Assembly: GCF_904063055.1 (NCBI RefSeq)
Contig: NZ_CAJFCN010000007.1
Span: 124,001-188,000 of the forward strand
Source: Pseudomonas paracarnis
GTDB taxonomy: Bacteria; Pseudomonadota; Gammaproteobacteria; Pseudomonadales; Pseudomonadaceae
DNA length: 64,000 bases
Reading direction: 5' to 3'
A program made the position numbers and the translations under genes. Shown here in pieces: positions 51,615 to 59,546 of this stretch. Under the pieces are notes generated by a model, which did no database searches, was not told where the DNA came from, and was given only the letters and a program-made list of their open reading frames with translations. Numbering within the stretch: position 1 is the first letter of the stretch; each line of letters begins with the position of its first letter.

Positions 51615-51813
51615 AGCGGCAAGGCCTTGGTTAAAAAGTGTGCAACGCCGGGGCAAGCGTGCAGCGTTGGACTCGAATCCACCGATTTAGTGCGCTGTTC
51701 GCCCGGTGTTTGGTTATGCTCTTGGGGCAGACTCCGGCCCGGCTGCTAGATTACCGGGTTGAGCGCGACTTGGTTCAGCGCTCAGCGTCCCGCTCGCCAC
51801 ACAAGAGAATTCA

Positions 51814-52692
51814 ATGACTGTCAGTACCCCGCTCTCCGGCGTCAACCATCCGTTCAAAGGCATCCTGCTGATTGTGCTGGCGACGTTCCTGTTCTCCAGC
51901 CACGACGCCTTGTCCAAATACCTGGCCGGGTTTTACCCGATCGTGATGGTGGTGTGGGCGCGGTACATGGTGCACACCTTGCTGATGGCCGGGATCTTTC
52001 TGCCGCAATCGGGCCTGCGCGTGTTGCGCAGCAAGCGGCCGGGCATGCAGGTGGTGCGGGCGTTATGCCTGTTGGGCACCAGCCTGTTCTTCACCACGGC
52101 GCTGCATTACATCCCGCTGGCCGAAGCTACAGCGGTGAACTTCCTGGCGCCGATCCTGGTGACGGCGCTGTCGGTGCCGTTGCTCGGTGAGCACGTGACC
52201 CGAGGCCAGTGGCTAGCGGTGATCTGCGGGTTTATCGGCGTGGTGATCATTATCCACCCCGGCGGCGAGCTGTTTACCCCGGCGGTGTTGCTGCCGCTGT
52301 GTTCGGCGCTGTTCTTCTGCTTCTACCAGTTGCTCACGCGCATCCTCAGCCAATACGACAGCCCGACCACCAGCAACTTCTTCGCCGGCCTGTGCAACAC
52401 CTTGGTGATGAGTGCAATGGTGCCGTTCTTCTGGCAAGTGCCGACGCTGTGGCACGCGGTGATGATGCTGGCGCTGGGCACCTGCGGGATGACCGCGCAC
52501 CTGATGCTCACCCAGGCGTTCCGCTTCGCGGCGCCGGCCTTGCTGGCGCCGTTTGGCTATTGCCAGATCGTGTTTGCGGGGTTGTTGGGCTGGCTAGTGT
52601 TCAGCCATACCCCCGATATGACCACGGTGGTGGGTATCGGGGTGATCTGCATGAGCGGGTTGGCCGCTGCCTGGCAGCAGCGGCGCAGGTAG
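51814..52692 (+). CDS. EamA-family (DMT) transporter
   Basis: 292 residues, ten membrane segments in two EamA repeats; GILLIVLATFLFSSHDALSKYLAGFYPIVMVVWARYMVHT is characteristic of the SAM/riboflavin/pseudopaline-type exporter-importer group. Substrate unknown. No regulator adjacent; converges on the quinate MFS gene, the stops being two bases apart. Confidence 0.9.
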   Translation: MTVSTPLSGVNHPFKGILLIVLATFLFSSHDALSKYLAGFYPIVMVVWARYMVHTLLMAGIFLPQSGLRVLRSKRPGMQVVRALCLLGTSLFFTTALHYIPLAEATAVNFLAPILVTALSVPLLGEHVTRGQWLAVICGFIGVVIIIHPGGELFTPAVLLPLCSALFFCFYQLLTRILSQYDSPTTSNFFAGLCNTLVMSAMVPFFWQVPTLWHAVMMLALGTCGMTAHLMLTQAFRFAAPALLAPFGYCQIVFAGLLGWLVFSHTPDMTTVVGIGVICMSGLAAAWQQRRR

Positions 52693-52693
52693 A

Positions 52694-54028
52694 TCAAACG
52701 TCTACGGTAGGGATCTTGCGCGGCGCCATGAAGTACATCCACACCAGTGCGATGAAGTACATCGCCGGGATCAGGGTGAACAACACCGTGTAGTTGTTGT
52801 TGGTCACCGTGAGGATATGGCCGACGATCTGGGTCATGAACATGCCGCCGATGGCCGCGCACATGCCGCCGAAACCGAACACCGTGCTCATCATGTGCTT
52901 GGGCGTGTAGTCCATCACCAGGCTCCAGATGTTGGCGGTCCAGGCCTGGTGCGCGCCGATGGCCAGGGAGATGGCAAACACCGCGACCCACAGCTGGCTG
53001 GAGCCGGCCGCCATGATCACGCCGACGATGCAGCAGGCGAACAGCAGCATCGACAACAGCCGCGCCTTGATCGAGTTCATCCCACGGCCAATCAGGAATG
53101 ACGACAGGATCCCGCCCCCGACGCTGCCAAAGTCGGCGGTGAGGTAAATGATGATCAGCGGAATGCCCATCTGGGTCACGTTGATGCCCAGGTTGTATTG
53201 CTGATTCAAGAACGGCGGCAGCCAATACAGGTAGAACCAGAACACCGGCGCGGTCAGCGAGTAGGCGAGGGCGAAGGCCCAGGTGCCACGCATGCGCAGG
53301 ATGCGGCTGAACGGCACGCGGGGTTGTTCCGGTTCGACTTCCTGTTGCACGTAGTCCAATTCGGATTGTTTAACCGTGGGGTGCTCTTCCGGGTTGTAGT
53401 ACTTCAAGCCCCAGAGCACCAGCCAGATACCGCCCAGTGCCGACATGCACAGGAACGCTGCCTGCCAGCCCCACACGTGCAGGATCAACGGCAGCAGCAT
53501 GGGCGTCATCATCGCGCCGACGTTGGTGCCGGCGTTGAAGATGCCGGTGGCCACTGCCCGTTCACCCGCCGGGAACCACAAGCGTGTGGTCTTGACGCAG
53601 GCCGGGTAGTTGGCGGCTTCGGTCAGCCCGAGGATAAACCGGCAGACCATAAAGCCGACCGCCGAGGTGGCCAGGCCATGGGCGCCGGTGGCCAGGCTCC
53701 ACAGCAGCACGGCGCAGAAGAACACGCGCTTGACGCCGACCCGGTCAATCAGGCGGCCTTGCAGCACAAAGCCGATGGCGTAGCCGACCTGGAACCAGAA
53801 GTTGATGTTGGCGTAGTCCATCGCCGTCCAGCTCATTTCCTTGGCGAGGATCGGTTGCATCACGCCCAGGGCGGCGCGGTCGATGTAGTTCAAGGTGGTG
53901 GCAAAGAACACCAGGGCCAGCATGCCCCAGCGCGTTTTACCCACGGCCAGGGCACCGCGGATCTTGTCGCCGATGCCGGCGTGCGGGTTGCCCGGGCGCG
54001 CGGCCAGGGCTGAATTTTGCAGAGGCAT
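52694..54028 (-). CDS. MFS transporter, probable quinate/shikimate importer
   Basis: 444 residues, 12 membrane segments, of the anion:cation symporter (ACS) group: FFATTLNYIDRAALGVMQPILAKEM, LTEAANYPACVKTTRLWFPAGERAVATGIFNAGTNVG and the cytoplasmic loop PEEHPTVKQSELDYVQQE. It is divergent from quiC, and from memory PA0241 next to quiC in P. aeruginosa is the same kind of gene. Therefore it most likely imports quinate and/or shikimate. The 226-base gap to quiC contains a candidate TetR operator. Confidence 0.87.
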   Translation of the reverse strand: MPLQNSALAARPGNPHAGIGDKIRGALAVGKTRWGMLALVFFATTLNYIDRAALGVMQPILAKEMSWTAMDYANINFWFQVGYAIGFVLQGRLIDRVGVKRVFFCAVLLWSLATGAHGLATSAVGFMVCRFILGLTEAANYPACVKTTRLWFPAGERAVATGIFNAGTNVGAMMTPMLLPLILHVWGWQAAFLCMSALGGIWLVLWGLKYYNPEEHPTVKQSELDYVQQEVEPEQPRVPFSRILRMRGTWAFALAYSLTAPVFWFYLYWLPPFLNQQYNLGINVTQMGIPLIIIYLTADFGSVGGGILSSFLIGRGMNSIKARLLSMLLFACCIVGVIMAAGSSQLWVAVFAISLAIGAHQAWTANIWSLVMDYTPKHMMSTVFGFGGMCAAIGGMFMTQIVGHILTVTNNNYTVLFTLIPAMYFIALVWMYFMAPRKIPTVDV

Positions 54029-54168
54029 GAGGTTTGTACCCGTTTTTTGAAATTCTTATGGTGTGTTCTGGGTCTTTGTTACGTGAGCGAATTGCCCGGT
54101 CGATGGTGCGCAGTGGTTAAAAAGTCGTCAATTCGCCAAAGGGGCTTAGTGTTCGATAATCGCACCAA

Positions 54169-54191
54169 AAACTAACCGGTTCGTACATTTT
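54169..54191 (+). promoter_or_regulatory. candidate operator upstream of quiC
   Basis: AAACTAACC, five bases GGTTC, then GTACATTTT. It contains the near-palindrome ACTAACC-GGTTCGT (6 of 7 pairs). A copy with the same two half sites and the same spacing is found upstream of aroQ (58284-58306, read on the minus strand). Ends 63 bases before the quiC start. Confidence 0.6.
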
Positions 54192-54254
54192 AATTGCTGC
54201 CTGTAGGCTGGGGGCGAATAATTTGCCACAAACAACAATTGCCGGGAGTCTTCC

Positions 54255-56156
54255 ATGCAACGTTCTATCGCCACTGTGTCCTTGAGCGGCACCCTGCCGG
54301 AAAAACTCGAAGCCATCGCCGCCGCCGGGTTTGATGGGGTGGAGATCTTTGAGAACGACTTGTTGTATTACGACGGCAGCCCTCGGGAAGTTAGGCAGAT
54401 GTGTGCCGACCTCGGCATCGCCATCACCCTGTTCCAGCCGTTTCGCGACTTCGAAGGCTGCCGCCGTGATCGCCTGGCGCGCAACCTGGAGCGCGCCGAA
54501 CGCAAATTCGATCTGATGCAAGAGCTAGGCACCGACCTGGTGCTGGTGTGCAGTAACGCCTCGGCCGACAGCGTGGGTGACGAACGCATTCTGCTCGATG
54601 ACCTGAGCCTGCTGGCCGAACACGCGGCCAAGCGCGGCCTGCGCATCGGCTATGAAGCGTTGGCCTGGGGCAAGCATGTGAACACCTGGCAGCAGGTATG
54701 GAACCTGGTGCGCCAGGTCGATCACCCAAGCCTGGGCGTGTTGCTCGACAGCTTCCACACCTTGTCGCTCAAGGGCGACCCGAGTGGCATCGCCCAGATC
54801 CCCGGCGACAAGATTTTCTTTGTGCAAATGGCCGACGCGCCGATCCTGGCCATGGATGTGCTGGAGTGGAGCCGGCATTTCCGTTGCTTCCCCGGCCAGG
54901 GCGAATTTGACCTGGCGGACTTTCTCGCGCCGATCATCCAAAGTGGCTACACCGGGCCCTTGTCCCTGGAAATTTTCAACGATGGCTTCCGCGCCGCGCC
55001 CACTCGTGCGAATGCGGCAGATGGCTTGCGCTCGTTGCTGTACCTCGAGGAAAAAACCCGCCAGCGCCTGGCGCAAGAGGCACCCGCTGCGCCAGTGGAC
55101 ATCCTGTTTGAAACCCCGGCGGCCAGCGAGTACGACGGGATCGAATTCCTCGAATTTGCCGTGGATGAAAGCCTTGGCGCCAAACTGAGCAATTGGCTGG
55201 AACGCCTGGGGTTTGCCAAGGCCGGCCAGCATCGCTCGAAGAATGTAAGCCTGTTGCGCCAGGGCGATATCAATCTGATCCTCAACTGCGAACCCTATTC
55301 CTTCGCCCACAACTTTTTCGAGGCCCACGGCCCGTCGCTGTGCGCCACGGCAATTCGGGTCAAGGACAGTGCCAAGGCCCTGGAGCGGGCGGTGGCCTAC
55401 AAGGGCCAGCCTTATCGCGGCCTGGTCGGCCCCAACGAGCTGGAATTGGCCGCCGTGCGTGCACCGGATGGCAGCCTGATTTACCTGGTCGATCCCAGCG
55501 AAGGCGGGCTGTACGACACCGATTTCAACCTGCAGGCGGCCACACCCGCCAGCGGCGGCTTGTTGCGCATCGACCACATGGCCATGGCCTTGCCGGCCGA
55601 CAGCCTCGACAGTTGGGTATTGTTTTATAAGAGCCTGCTGGATTTTGAAGCCGACGATGAAGTGGTGCTGCCCGACCCTTACGGCCTGGTGAAAAGCCGT
55701 GCGTTGCGTAGCCGCTGCAGCTCGATCCGTCTGCCGCTGAACATCTCCGAAAACCGCAACACCGCGATTTCCCACGCGCTCTCCAGCTATCGCGGTTCGG
55801 GCGTGCACCACATTGCCTTCGATTGCGCGGATATTTTCGCCGAGGTACGCCGGGCCAAAGAAGCCGGTGTGCCGTTGCTGGATATCCCGCTCAACTATTA
55901 CGACGACCTGGCGGCACGCTTCGATTTCGACGAGGAGTTCCTCAGTGAGTTGGCGTATTACAACGTGCTGTACGACCGCGACGCCCAGGGCGGTGAGTTG
56001 TTTCATGTGTACACCGAGGCGTTCGAGGGGCGGTTTTTCTTCGAGATCATCCAGCGCAAGAATGGCTATGCCGGCTACGGCGCTGCCAACGTGGCGGTGC
56101 GTCTGGCGGCGATGGCCAAGTCGCGCAGTGGGGCGGTACGCCAGGCTCGGCTATAA
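54255..56156 (+). CDS. quiC: 3-dehydroshikimate dehydratase QuiC
   Basis: 633 residues, the size of the bacterial two-domain enzyme. The N-terminal half is a sugar-isomerase-like TIM barrel that dehydrates 3-dehydroshikimate to protocatechuate. Metal and active-site residues known in QuiC1 fall at the same numbers: E134, D165, H168, Q191 and E239. The C-terminal half resembles 4-hydroxyphenylpyruvate dioxygenase (vicinal oxygen chelate fold: IDHMAMALP and HHIAFDCADIF) but its role is obscure. RBS GGGAGTCTTCC. It links quinate/shikimate import to the protocatechuate pathway, whose genes are not in the window. Confidence 0.95.
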   Translation: MQRSIATVSLSGTLPEKLEAIAAAGFDGVEIFENDLLYYDGSPREVRQMCADLGIAITLFQPFRDFEGCRRDRLARNLERAERKFDLMQELGTDLVLVCSNASADSVGDERILLDDLSLLAEHAAKRGLRIGYEALAWGKHVNTWQQVWNLVRQVDHPSLGVLLDSFHTLSLKGDPSGIAQIPGDKIFFVQMADAPILAMDVLEWSRHFRCFPGQGEFDLADFLAPIIQSGYTGPLSLEIFNDGFRAAPTRANAADGLRSLLYLEEKTRQRLAQEAPAAPVDILFETPAASEYDGIEFLEFAVDESLGAKLSNWLERLGFAKAGQHRSKNVSLLRQGDINLILNCEPYSFAHNFFEAHGPSLCATAIRVKDSAKALERAVAYKGQPYRGLVGPNELELAAVRAPDGSLIYLVDPSEGGLYDTDFNLQAATPASGGLLRIDHMAMALPADSLDSWVLFYKSLLDFEADDEVVLPDPYGLVKSRALRSRCSSIRLPLNISENRNTAISHALSSYRGSGVHHIAFDCADIFAEVRRAKEAGVPLLDIPLNYYDDLAARFDFDEEFLSELAYYNVLYDRDAQGGELFHVYTEAFEGRFFFEIIQRKNGYAGYGAANVAVRLAAMAKSRSGAVRQARL

Positions 56157-56233
56157 CCGCAAGGCAGGTGCTTCCTTCGGGGAGCGCCGCGGCCCATAAT
56201 CAGCGCCTGCACAACAATGGCCGTGAGCGCACC

Positions 56234-56899
56234 ATGACCTCGAGTCCCGATCTCCCCGCGGTAGCTGACGCACCGCGCAAGAGTCGCAAGAACAATCCGG
56301 AAAAGACCCGGGAGAATATTCTCCAGGAAGCCATTGTCGAGTTTGTTCAACAGGGCCTGGCCGGCGCTCGCGTAGACGCCATCGCCGAGCGCATTCACAC
56401 CTCCAAGCGCATGATCTATTACTACTTCGGCAGCAAGGAGCAGCTATACGTCGAGGTGCTGGAGAAGCTCTACGGTGATATCCGCAACACCGAAACGCGC
56501 ATGAACCTCACCGCCCTGGAGCCGCGTGAGGCGATTCGCCGGCTGGTGGAATTCACCTTTGATCACCACGACCAGAACGTGGATTTCGTGCGCATCGTCA
56601 GCATCGAAAACATCCACAACGCCGAGTACGTCAAACGCACCGAGACCATCAAGGCGATGAACAGCAAAATCCTGGAAGGGTTGGGGGAGACCCTGCGCCG
56701 CGGGGCTGAGTTGGGGCTGTTTCGCGAAGGGCTGGAGCCGCTGGATGTGCACTTGCTGATCAACTCGTTCAGTTTCTACCGGGTGTCCAACCGGCACACC
56801 TTCAGCGAGATTTTCCAGATCGAACTGTCGGATGAGGCGATCAAGCAGCGCCATCGGGAAATGATTTGCGAGTCGGTGCTGCGCTACCTGCAAGCCTGA
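56234..56899 (+). CDS. TetR-family regulator of the quinate cluster (inferred)
   Basis: 221 residues from ATG 56234. Basic start (PRKSRKNNPEKTRENIL), helix-turn-helix about 30-78 (QQGLAGARVDAIAERIHTSKRMIYYYFGSKEQLY) and a C-terminal ligand domain. It lies 77 bases after quiC, on the same strand, and ahead of the convergent dehydrogenase gene. From memory a TetR gene occupies this place in P. aeruginosa (PA0243). It probably represses the cluster until quinate, shikimate or a product binds. An in-frame ATG 22 codons earlier is not favoured. Confidence 0.85.
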   Translation: MTSSPDLPAVADAPRKSRKNNPEKTRENILQEAIVEFVQQGLAGARVDAIAERIHTSKRMIYYYFGSKEQLYVEVLEKLYGDIRNTETRMNLTALEPREAIRRLVEFTFDHHDQNVDFVRIVSIENIHNAEYVKRTETIKAMNSKILEGLGETLRRGAELGLFREGLEPLDVHLLINSFSFYRVSNRHTFSEIFQIELSDEAIKQRHREMICESVLRYLQA

Positions 56900-56903
56900 G
56901 AAC

Positions 56904-56936
56904 TGATCGTTCCCACGCAGAGCGTGGGAACGATCA
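56904..56936. repeat. single second-family palindrome
   Basis: TGATCGTTCCCACGCAGAGC-GTGGGAACGATCA: one palindromic unit of the second repeat family without the inner half. It lies between the convergent TetR and dehydrogenase genes and may act as a bidirectional terminator. Confidence 0.8.
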
Positions 56937-56952
56937 TGATGGGGCTGCATCC

Positions 56953-57801
56953 CTAGACATTCATGCTCTGGAAGTGCGCCAGCATTCTGTCTGCATCCGC
57001 CACTTCGCCGCTGAACAACTCAAATGCCTTCACCGCCTGAAACACCGCCATATTGCCGCCATCCAGGGTACGGCAACCCAAGGCGCGCGCGTCGCGCAGC
57101 AGTTGGGTTTCCAGCGGGAAGTACACAATTTCCGCCACCCACAATTCAGCCCGCAACAACGCCGCAGGCACAGGCGTGCCGGGCAGCTTGGCCATGCCCA
57201 TCGGCGTGGTGTTCACCAGGCCATCGGCCTCGGCCATGGCGTTTTCCAAGTGGCTGCCGACCTGAGCGCGACCGGTGCCGAACTGCTGGGCAAGGTTATC
57301 CACAAGGTCCTGGGCGCGAGTGCGGTCGACATCGAAGATGCTCAAGTACTCCACGCCTTCTGCCAACAGTGCATGGGCCACTGCCGCGCCCGCACCACCG
57401 GCGCCCATCTGCACCACGCGTTGGCGCGGCACGTTGTGCAAGTTGCGCCGAAAGCCTTCGACGAACCCCAGGCAGTCGGTGTTATGACCGATGCGTTTGC
57501 CGCCCTTGAACACCACGGTGTTGACCGCACCAATACCCCTGGCCTCATCGGAGAGCTCATCGAGCAACGGCAGAATCGCCTGCTTGCACGGGTAAGTAAT
57601 GTTCAAACCGGTGAAGTGCATCAACTCAGCGGCCCGTAGTAATTCCGGCAGGGCTTTGAGGTCCAGGTGCAGCGGCTCCAGGTCGATCAGGCGATACAGG
57701 TAGCGCAAGCCTTGGGTGTCGCCTTCCTGCTCATGCAGTGCCGGTGTGCGTGAGGCCTGGATGCCGGCGCCGATCAGGCCAGCGAGAATGCGTGGTTTCA
57801 T
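56953..57801 (-). CDS. quinate/shikimate dehydrogenase, NAD-type (AroE paralogue)
   Basis: 282 residues. Substrate site SRTPALHEQEG and NITYPCK with catalytic K73 and D109 (HNTDC). The cofactor loop GAGGAG (133-138) is followed by IFDVDRTRA, where Asp157/159 replace the basic NRT-type motif of NADP enzymes, so NAD is the likely cofactor. The numbering and loop match the catabolic quinate/shikimate dehydrogenase of Corynebacterium glutamicum (QsuD) as I remember it. It oxidises quinate to 3-dehydroquinate or shikimate to 3-dehydroshikimate. Its start overlaps the aroQ stop (TAATG). Confidence 0.9.
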   Translation of the reverse strand: MKPRILAGLIGAGIQASRTPALHEQEGDTQGLRYLYRLIDLEPLHLDLKALPELLRAAELMHFTGLNITYPCKQAILPLLDELSDEARGIGAVNTVVFKGGKRIGHNTDCLGFVEGFRRNLHNVPRQRVVQMGAGGAGAAVAHALLAEGVEYLSIFDVDRTRAQDLVDNLAQQFGTGRAQVGSHLENAMAEADGLVNTTPMGMAKLPGTPVPAALLRAELWVAEIVYFPLETQLLRDARALGCRTLDGGNMAVFQAVKAFELFSGEVADADRMLAHFQSMNV

Positions 57802-58247
57802 TACGTGCGTCCCTTCAGCGTCAGGCTGAAATGTTCCAGGGCCAGGTGGTAGCCATGGCTGCCAAACCCGGCCAGCACGGCCTGAGCGATCGGTGACACA
57901 AACGAGTGATGACGAAAGGCTTCACGGGCATGCACGTTGGATAAATGCACTTCGATCACTGGCACTTCACTGGCCACCAGGGCATCGCGGATCGCGACCG
58001 AAGTGTGAGTCCAGGCCGCCGGGTTGATCACAATACCCGCGCAGCGGTTGCGGGCGCCGTGGATCCAGTCAAGCAATTCGCCCTCGTGGTTGGTCTGGCG
58101 AAACTCGATCTTCAGCCCGAGCTTGTCGGCGCTGCGACCACACAGGGCGGCAATGTCGGCCAGGGTTTCATGGCCATAAGTGGCAGGCTCGCGGGTGCCG
58201 AGCAGGTTGAGATTGGGGCCGTTGAGCACCAGCACGATGGGCGGCAT
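57801..58247 (-). CDS. aroQ: 3-dehydroquinate dehydratase, type II
   Basis: 148 residues. Type II motifs: LVLNGPNLNLLGTREPATYG (Asn, Arg19 and Tyr24 of the lid), QTNHEGELLDWIHGARN, NPAAWTHTS and IEVHLSNVHAREAFRHHSFVS. It interconverts 3-dehydroquinate and 3-dehydroshikimate. In this setting it works in the catabolic direction for quinate; a second, biosynthetic aroQ elsewhere is expected. RBS GGAGAAGCTTCT. First gene of the aroQ-dehydrogenase pair, which overlap by one base. Confidence 0.95.
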   Translation of the reverse strand: MPPIVLVLNGPNLNLLGTREPATYGHETLADIAALCGRSADKLGLKIEFRQTNHEGELLDWIHGARNRCAGIVINPAAWTHTSVAIRDALVASEVPVIEVHLSNVHAREAFRHHSFVSPIAQAVLAGFGSHGYHLALEHFSLTLKGRT

Positions 58248-58283
58248 AGAAGCTTCTCCACAGTTCTTATTGGTTGTGGAGTC

Positions 58284-58306
58284 AAAATGTACTGGTTGGT
58301 TAATTT
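58284..58306 (-). promoter_or_regulatory. candidate operator upstream of aroQ
   Basis: Read on the minus strand: AAATTAACC, five bases AACCA, then GTACATTTT. Half sites, spacing and orientation toward the gene are the same as in 54169-54191 upstream of quiC. It begins 36 bases before the aroQ start, with TTGACT immediately after it as a possible -35 element. Confidence 0.6.
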
Positions 58307-58472
58307 GGTCAATGGATGGCTGCGGATCTGTTCGGTGATCGAACGTTTAATCAGTGCAATTGCTGGATTACCGGCTGATGGGCATTCGGTTGAAGTATTG
58401 CGCGAGGTTGCTGAACGAGGCGGACTTTCGAGCATTGGCCGGGTCGTTCCAGTTGTTGGCATCCCTGGTTAC

Positions 58473-58496
58473 AACCCGGCATTCGCCGGGTTTTTT
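58473..58496 (+). terminator. intrinsic terminator with no gene in front
   Basis: AACCCGGC-ATTC-GCCGGGTT with a perfect 8-pair stem and a run of six T. On the plus strand nothing before it back to aroQ (divergent) reads as a gene. It may end a small RNA or mark a lost gene. It accounts for the distinctive part of the 351-base gap between aroQ and the DUF4160 gene. Confidence 0.75.
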
Positions 58497-58598
58497 GTGC
58501 TTACTAATCTGTGAAACAGCTTCGGGAATAGGAGCCGGTTGTCGGGTGGCAGAGGGAAATTGTTACCTGACGGAAAATAACCTAACGGATGGGTTACG

Positions 58599-59027
58599 AT
58601 GAGAGTAGGTGCTTACAAAGGCTATGTCATTTCGGTGTTTATCAGGGATGAGCATTGCCCGCCCCATGTGCATGTCAGGGGCAAGGGATGGGATGCGCGG
58701 TTTCGTTTCAGTTTCCTGGATGGGGAAGTTGAGTTGTGGGATGTAGAGCCTGAACGCAGACGGCCACCCATGGCGGTACTGAAGGAAATACGCGCGACGA
58801 TCATGCAGCGGCACTACTTGGCGCGGGCACGCAGGATCTGGTGGGAAAAACTGCAGACGGTTTGCCTGGAGAATCATTCCTGGAATTGGGAAACGGATGA
58901 ACTCATTCCTGGATTGGTCATTCAGCGTGGTGTTTACGTGATTGCACGTGCCCGACACGATGTCGTAGGGCAGAAAACAATTTTGAATCTGGTCAGAGCC
59001 CCAGGTTTTGTGGAGATCGATTTATGA
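58599..59027 (+). CDS. DUF4160-domain protein (possible toxin-antitoxin-like pair, first gene)
   Basis: 142 residues. The N-terminal 85 residues are a DUF4160 domain (YVISVFIRDEHCPPHVHVRGKGWDARFRFS, with HVHV). A longer C-terminal extension (NWETDELIPGLVIQRGVYVIARARHDVV) has no family known to me. The start follows GGATGGGTTACG. Its stop overlaps the start of the DUF2442 gene (ATGA). DUF4160 and DUF2442 genes are often neighbours in bacteria and are suspected to form toxin-antitoxin-like modules; no activity is shown. Confidence 0.8.
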   Translation: MRVGAYKGYVISVFIRDEHCPPHVHVRGKGWDARFRFSFLDGEVELWDVEPERRRPPMAVLKEIRATIMQRHYLARARRIWWEKLQTVCLENHSWNWETDELIPGLVIQRGVYVIARARHDVVGQKTILNLVRAPGFVEIDL

Positions 59028-59491
59028 GAAAGATCATAAAAGCCAAAGTCACACCTTATGTACCTCTCACTGAAGCCGACGTTGACAAGGCAATCGCCCG
59101 AGGACGCAGGTTGAAACGCCTGTACGCCAACGCCAGTAACGTACGTTATGAAAACGATTGCCTCTCCATTGGCTTCAGCGATGGCAGCCGCGTTGTGTTG
59201 CCGGTGGCTGGCCTGCCGGAGTTCGAAGGGTTTTCAGAGAAGGATTTCCAGCAGTTGGAAGTGACTTTCGGAGGCAAGGCGATTAGCTGTGAAGCGCAGG
59301 ACCTGGATGTTTCGATCACTGGTTTGATCGCTACAAGCCAGCCGCTGATGGACCTGGCAACCAGCCTGGTGGCATCGCGCAATGGTCGCAAAAGCAGCGC
59401 GGCCAAGACCGCAGCGGCCCGGGCCAATGGCAAGAAGGGGGGGCGGCCACGCAACGAAGTACCGCAGCCCCCAGAGAAAACAGACACTTGA
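59024..59491 (+). CDS. DUF2442-domain protein (second gene of the pair)
   Basis: 155 residues. DUF2442 at about 45-110 (CLSIGFSDGSRVVLPVAGLPEF and AISCEAQDLDVSITGLI). The C-terminal tail RKSSAAKTAAARANGKKGGRPRN is basic with an AT-hook-like GRPR end, a feature of DNA-associated small proteins. It could be the antitoxin-like partner; DNA binding is inferred from the tail only. Starts inside the end of the preceding gene. Confidence 0.82.
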   Translation: MRKIIKAKVTPYVPLTEADVDKAIARGRRLKRLYANASNVRYENDCLSIGFSDGSRVVLPVAGLPEFEGFSEKDFQQLEVTFGGKAISCEAQDLDVSITGLIATSQPLMDLATSLVASRNGRKSSAAKTAAARANGKKGGRPRNEVPQPPEKTDT

Positions 59492-59508
59492 ATAACCAAC
59501 AGGGGAAC

Positions 59509-59536
59509 TGTAGGAGCGAGCAAGCTCGCTGCTACA
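59509..59536. repeat. REP of a third class
   Basis: TGTAGGAGCGAGC-AAGCTCGCTGCTACA palindrome, typical of another Pseudomonas REP class. It lies between the convergent DUF2442 and trmA genes. Confidence 0.8.
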
Positions 59537-59546
59537 ACCCGCAGAT

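Noticed and set aside
54525..56006. 493-codon open frame on the minus strand
   Set aside because: Antisense to quiC, whose active-site residues match by number; the opposite frame is a shadow.
58287..58514. 75-codon frame ahead of the DUF4160 gene
   Set aside because: Its start codon is inside the candidate operator, there is no ribosome site, and the frame runs through the intrinsic terminator.
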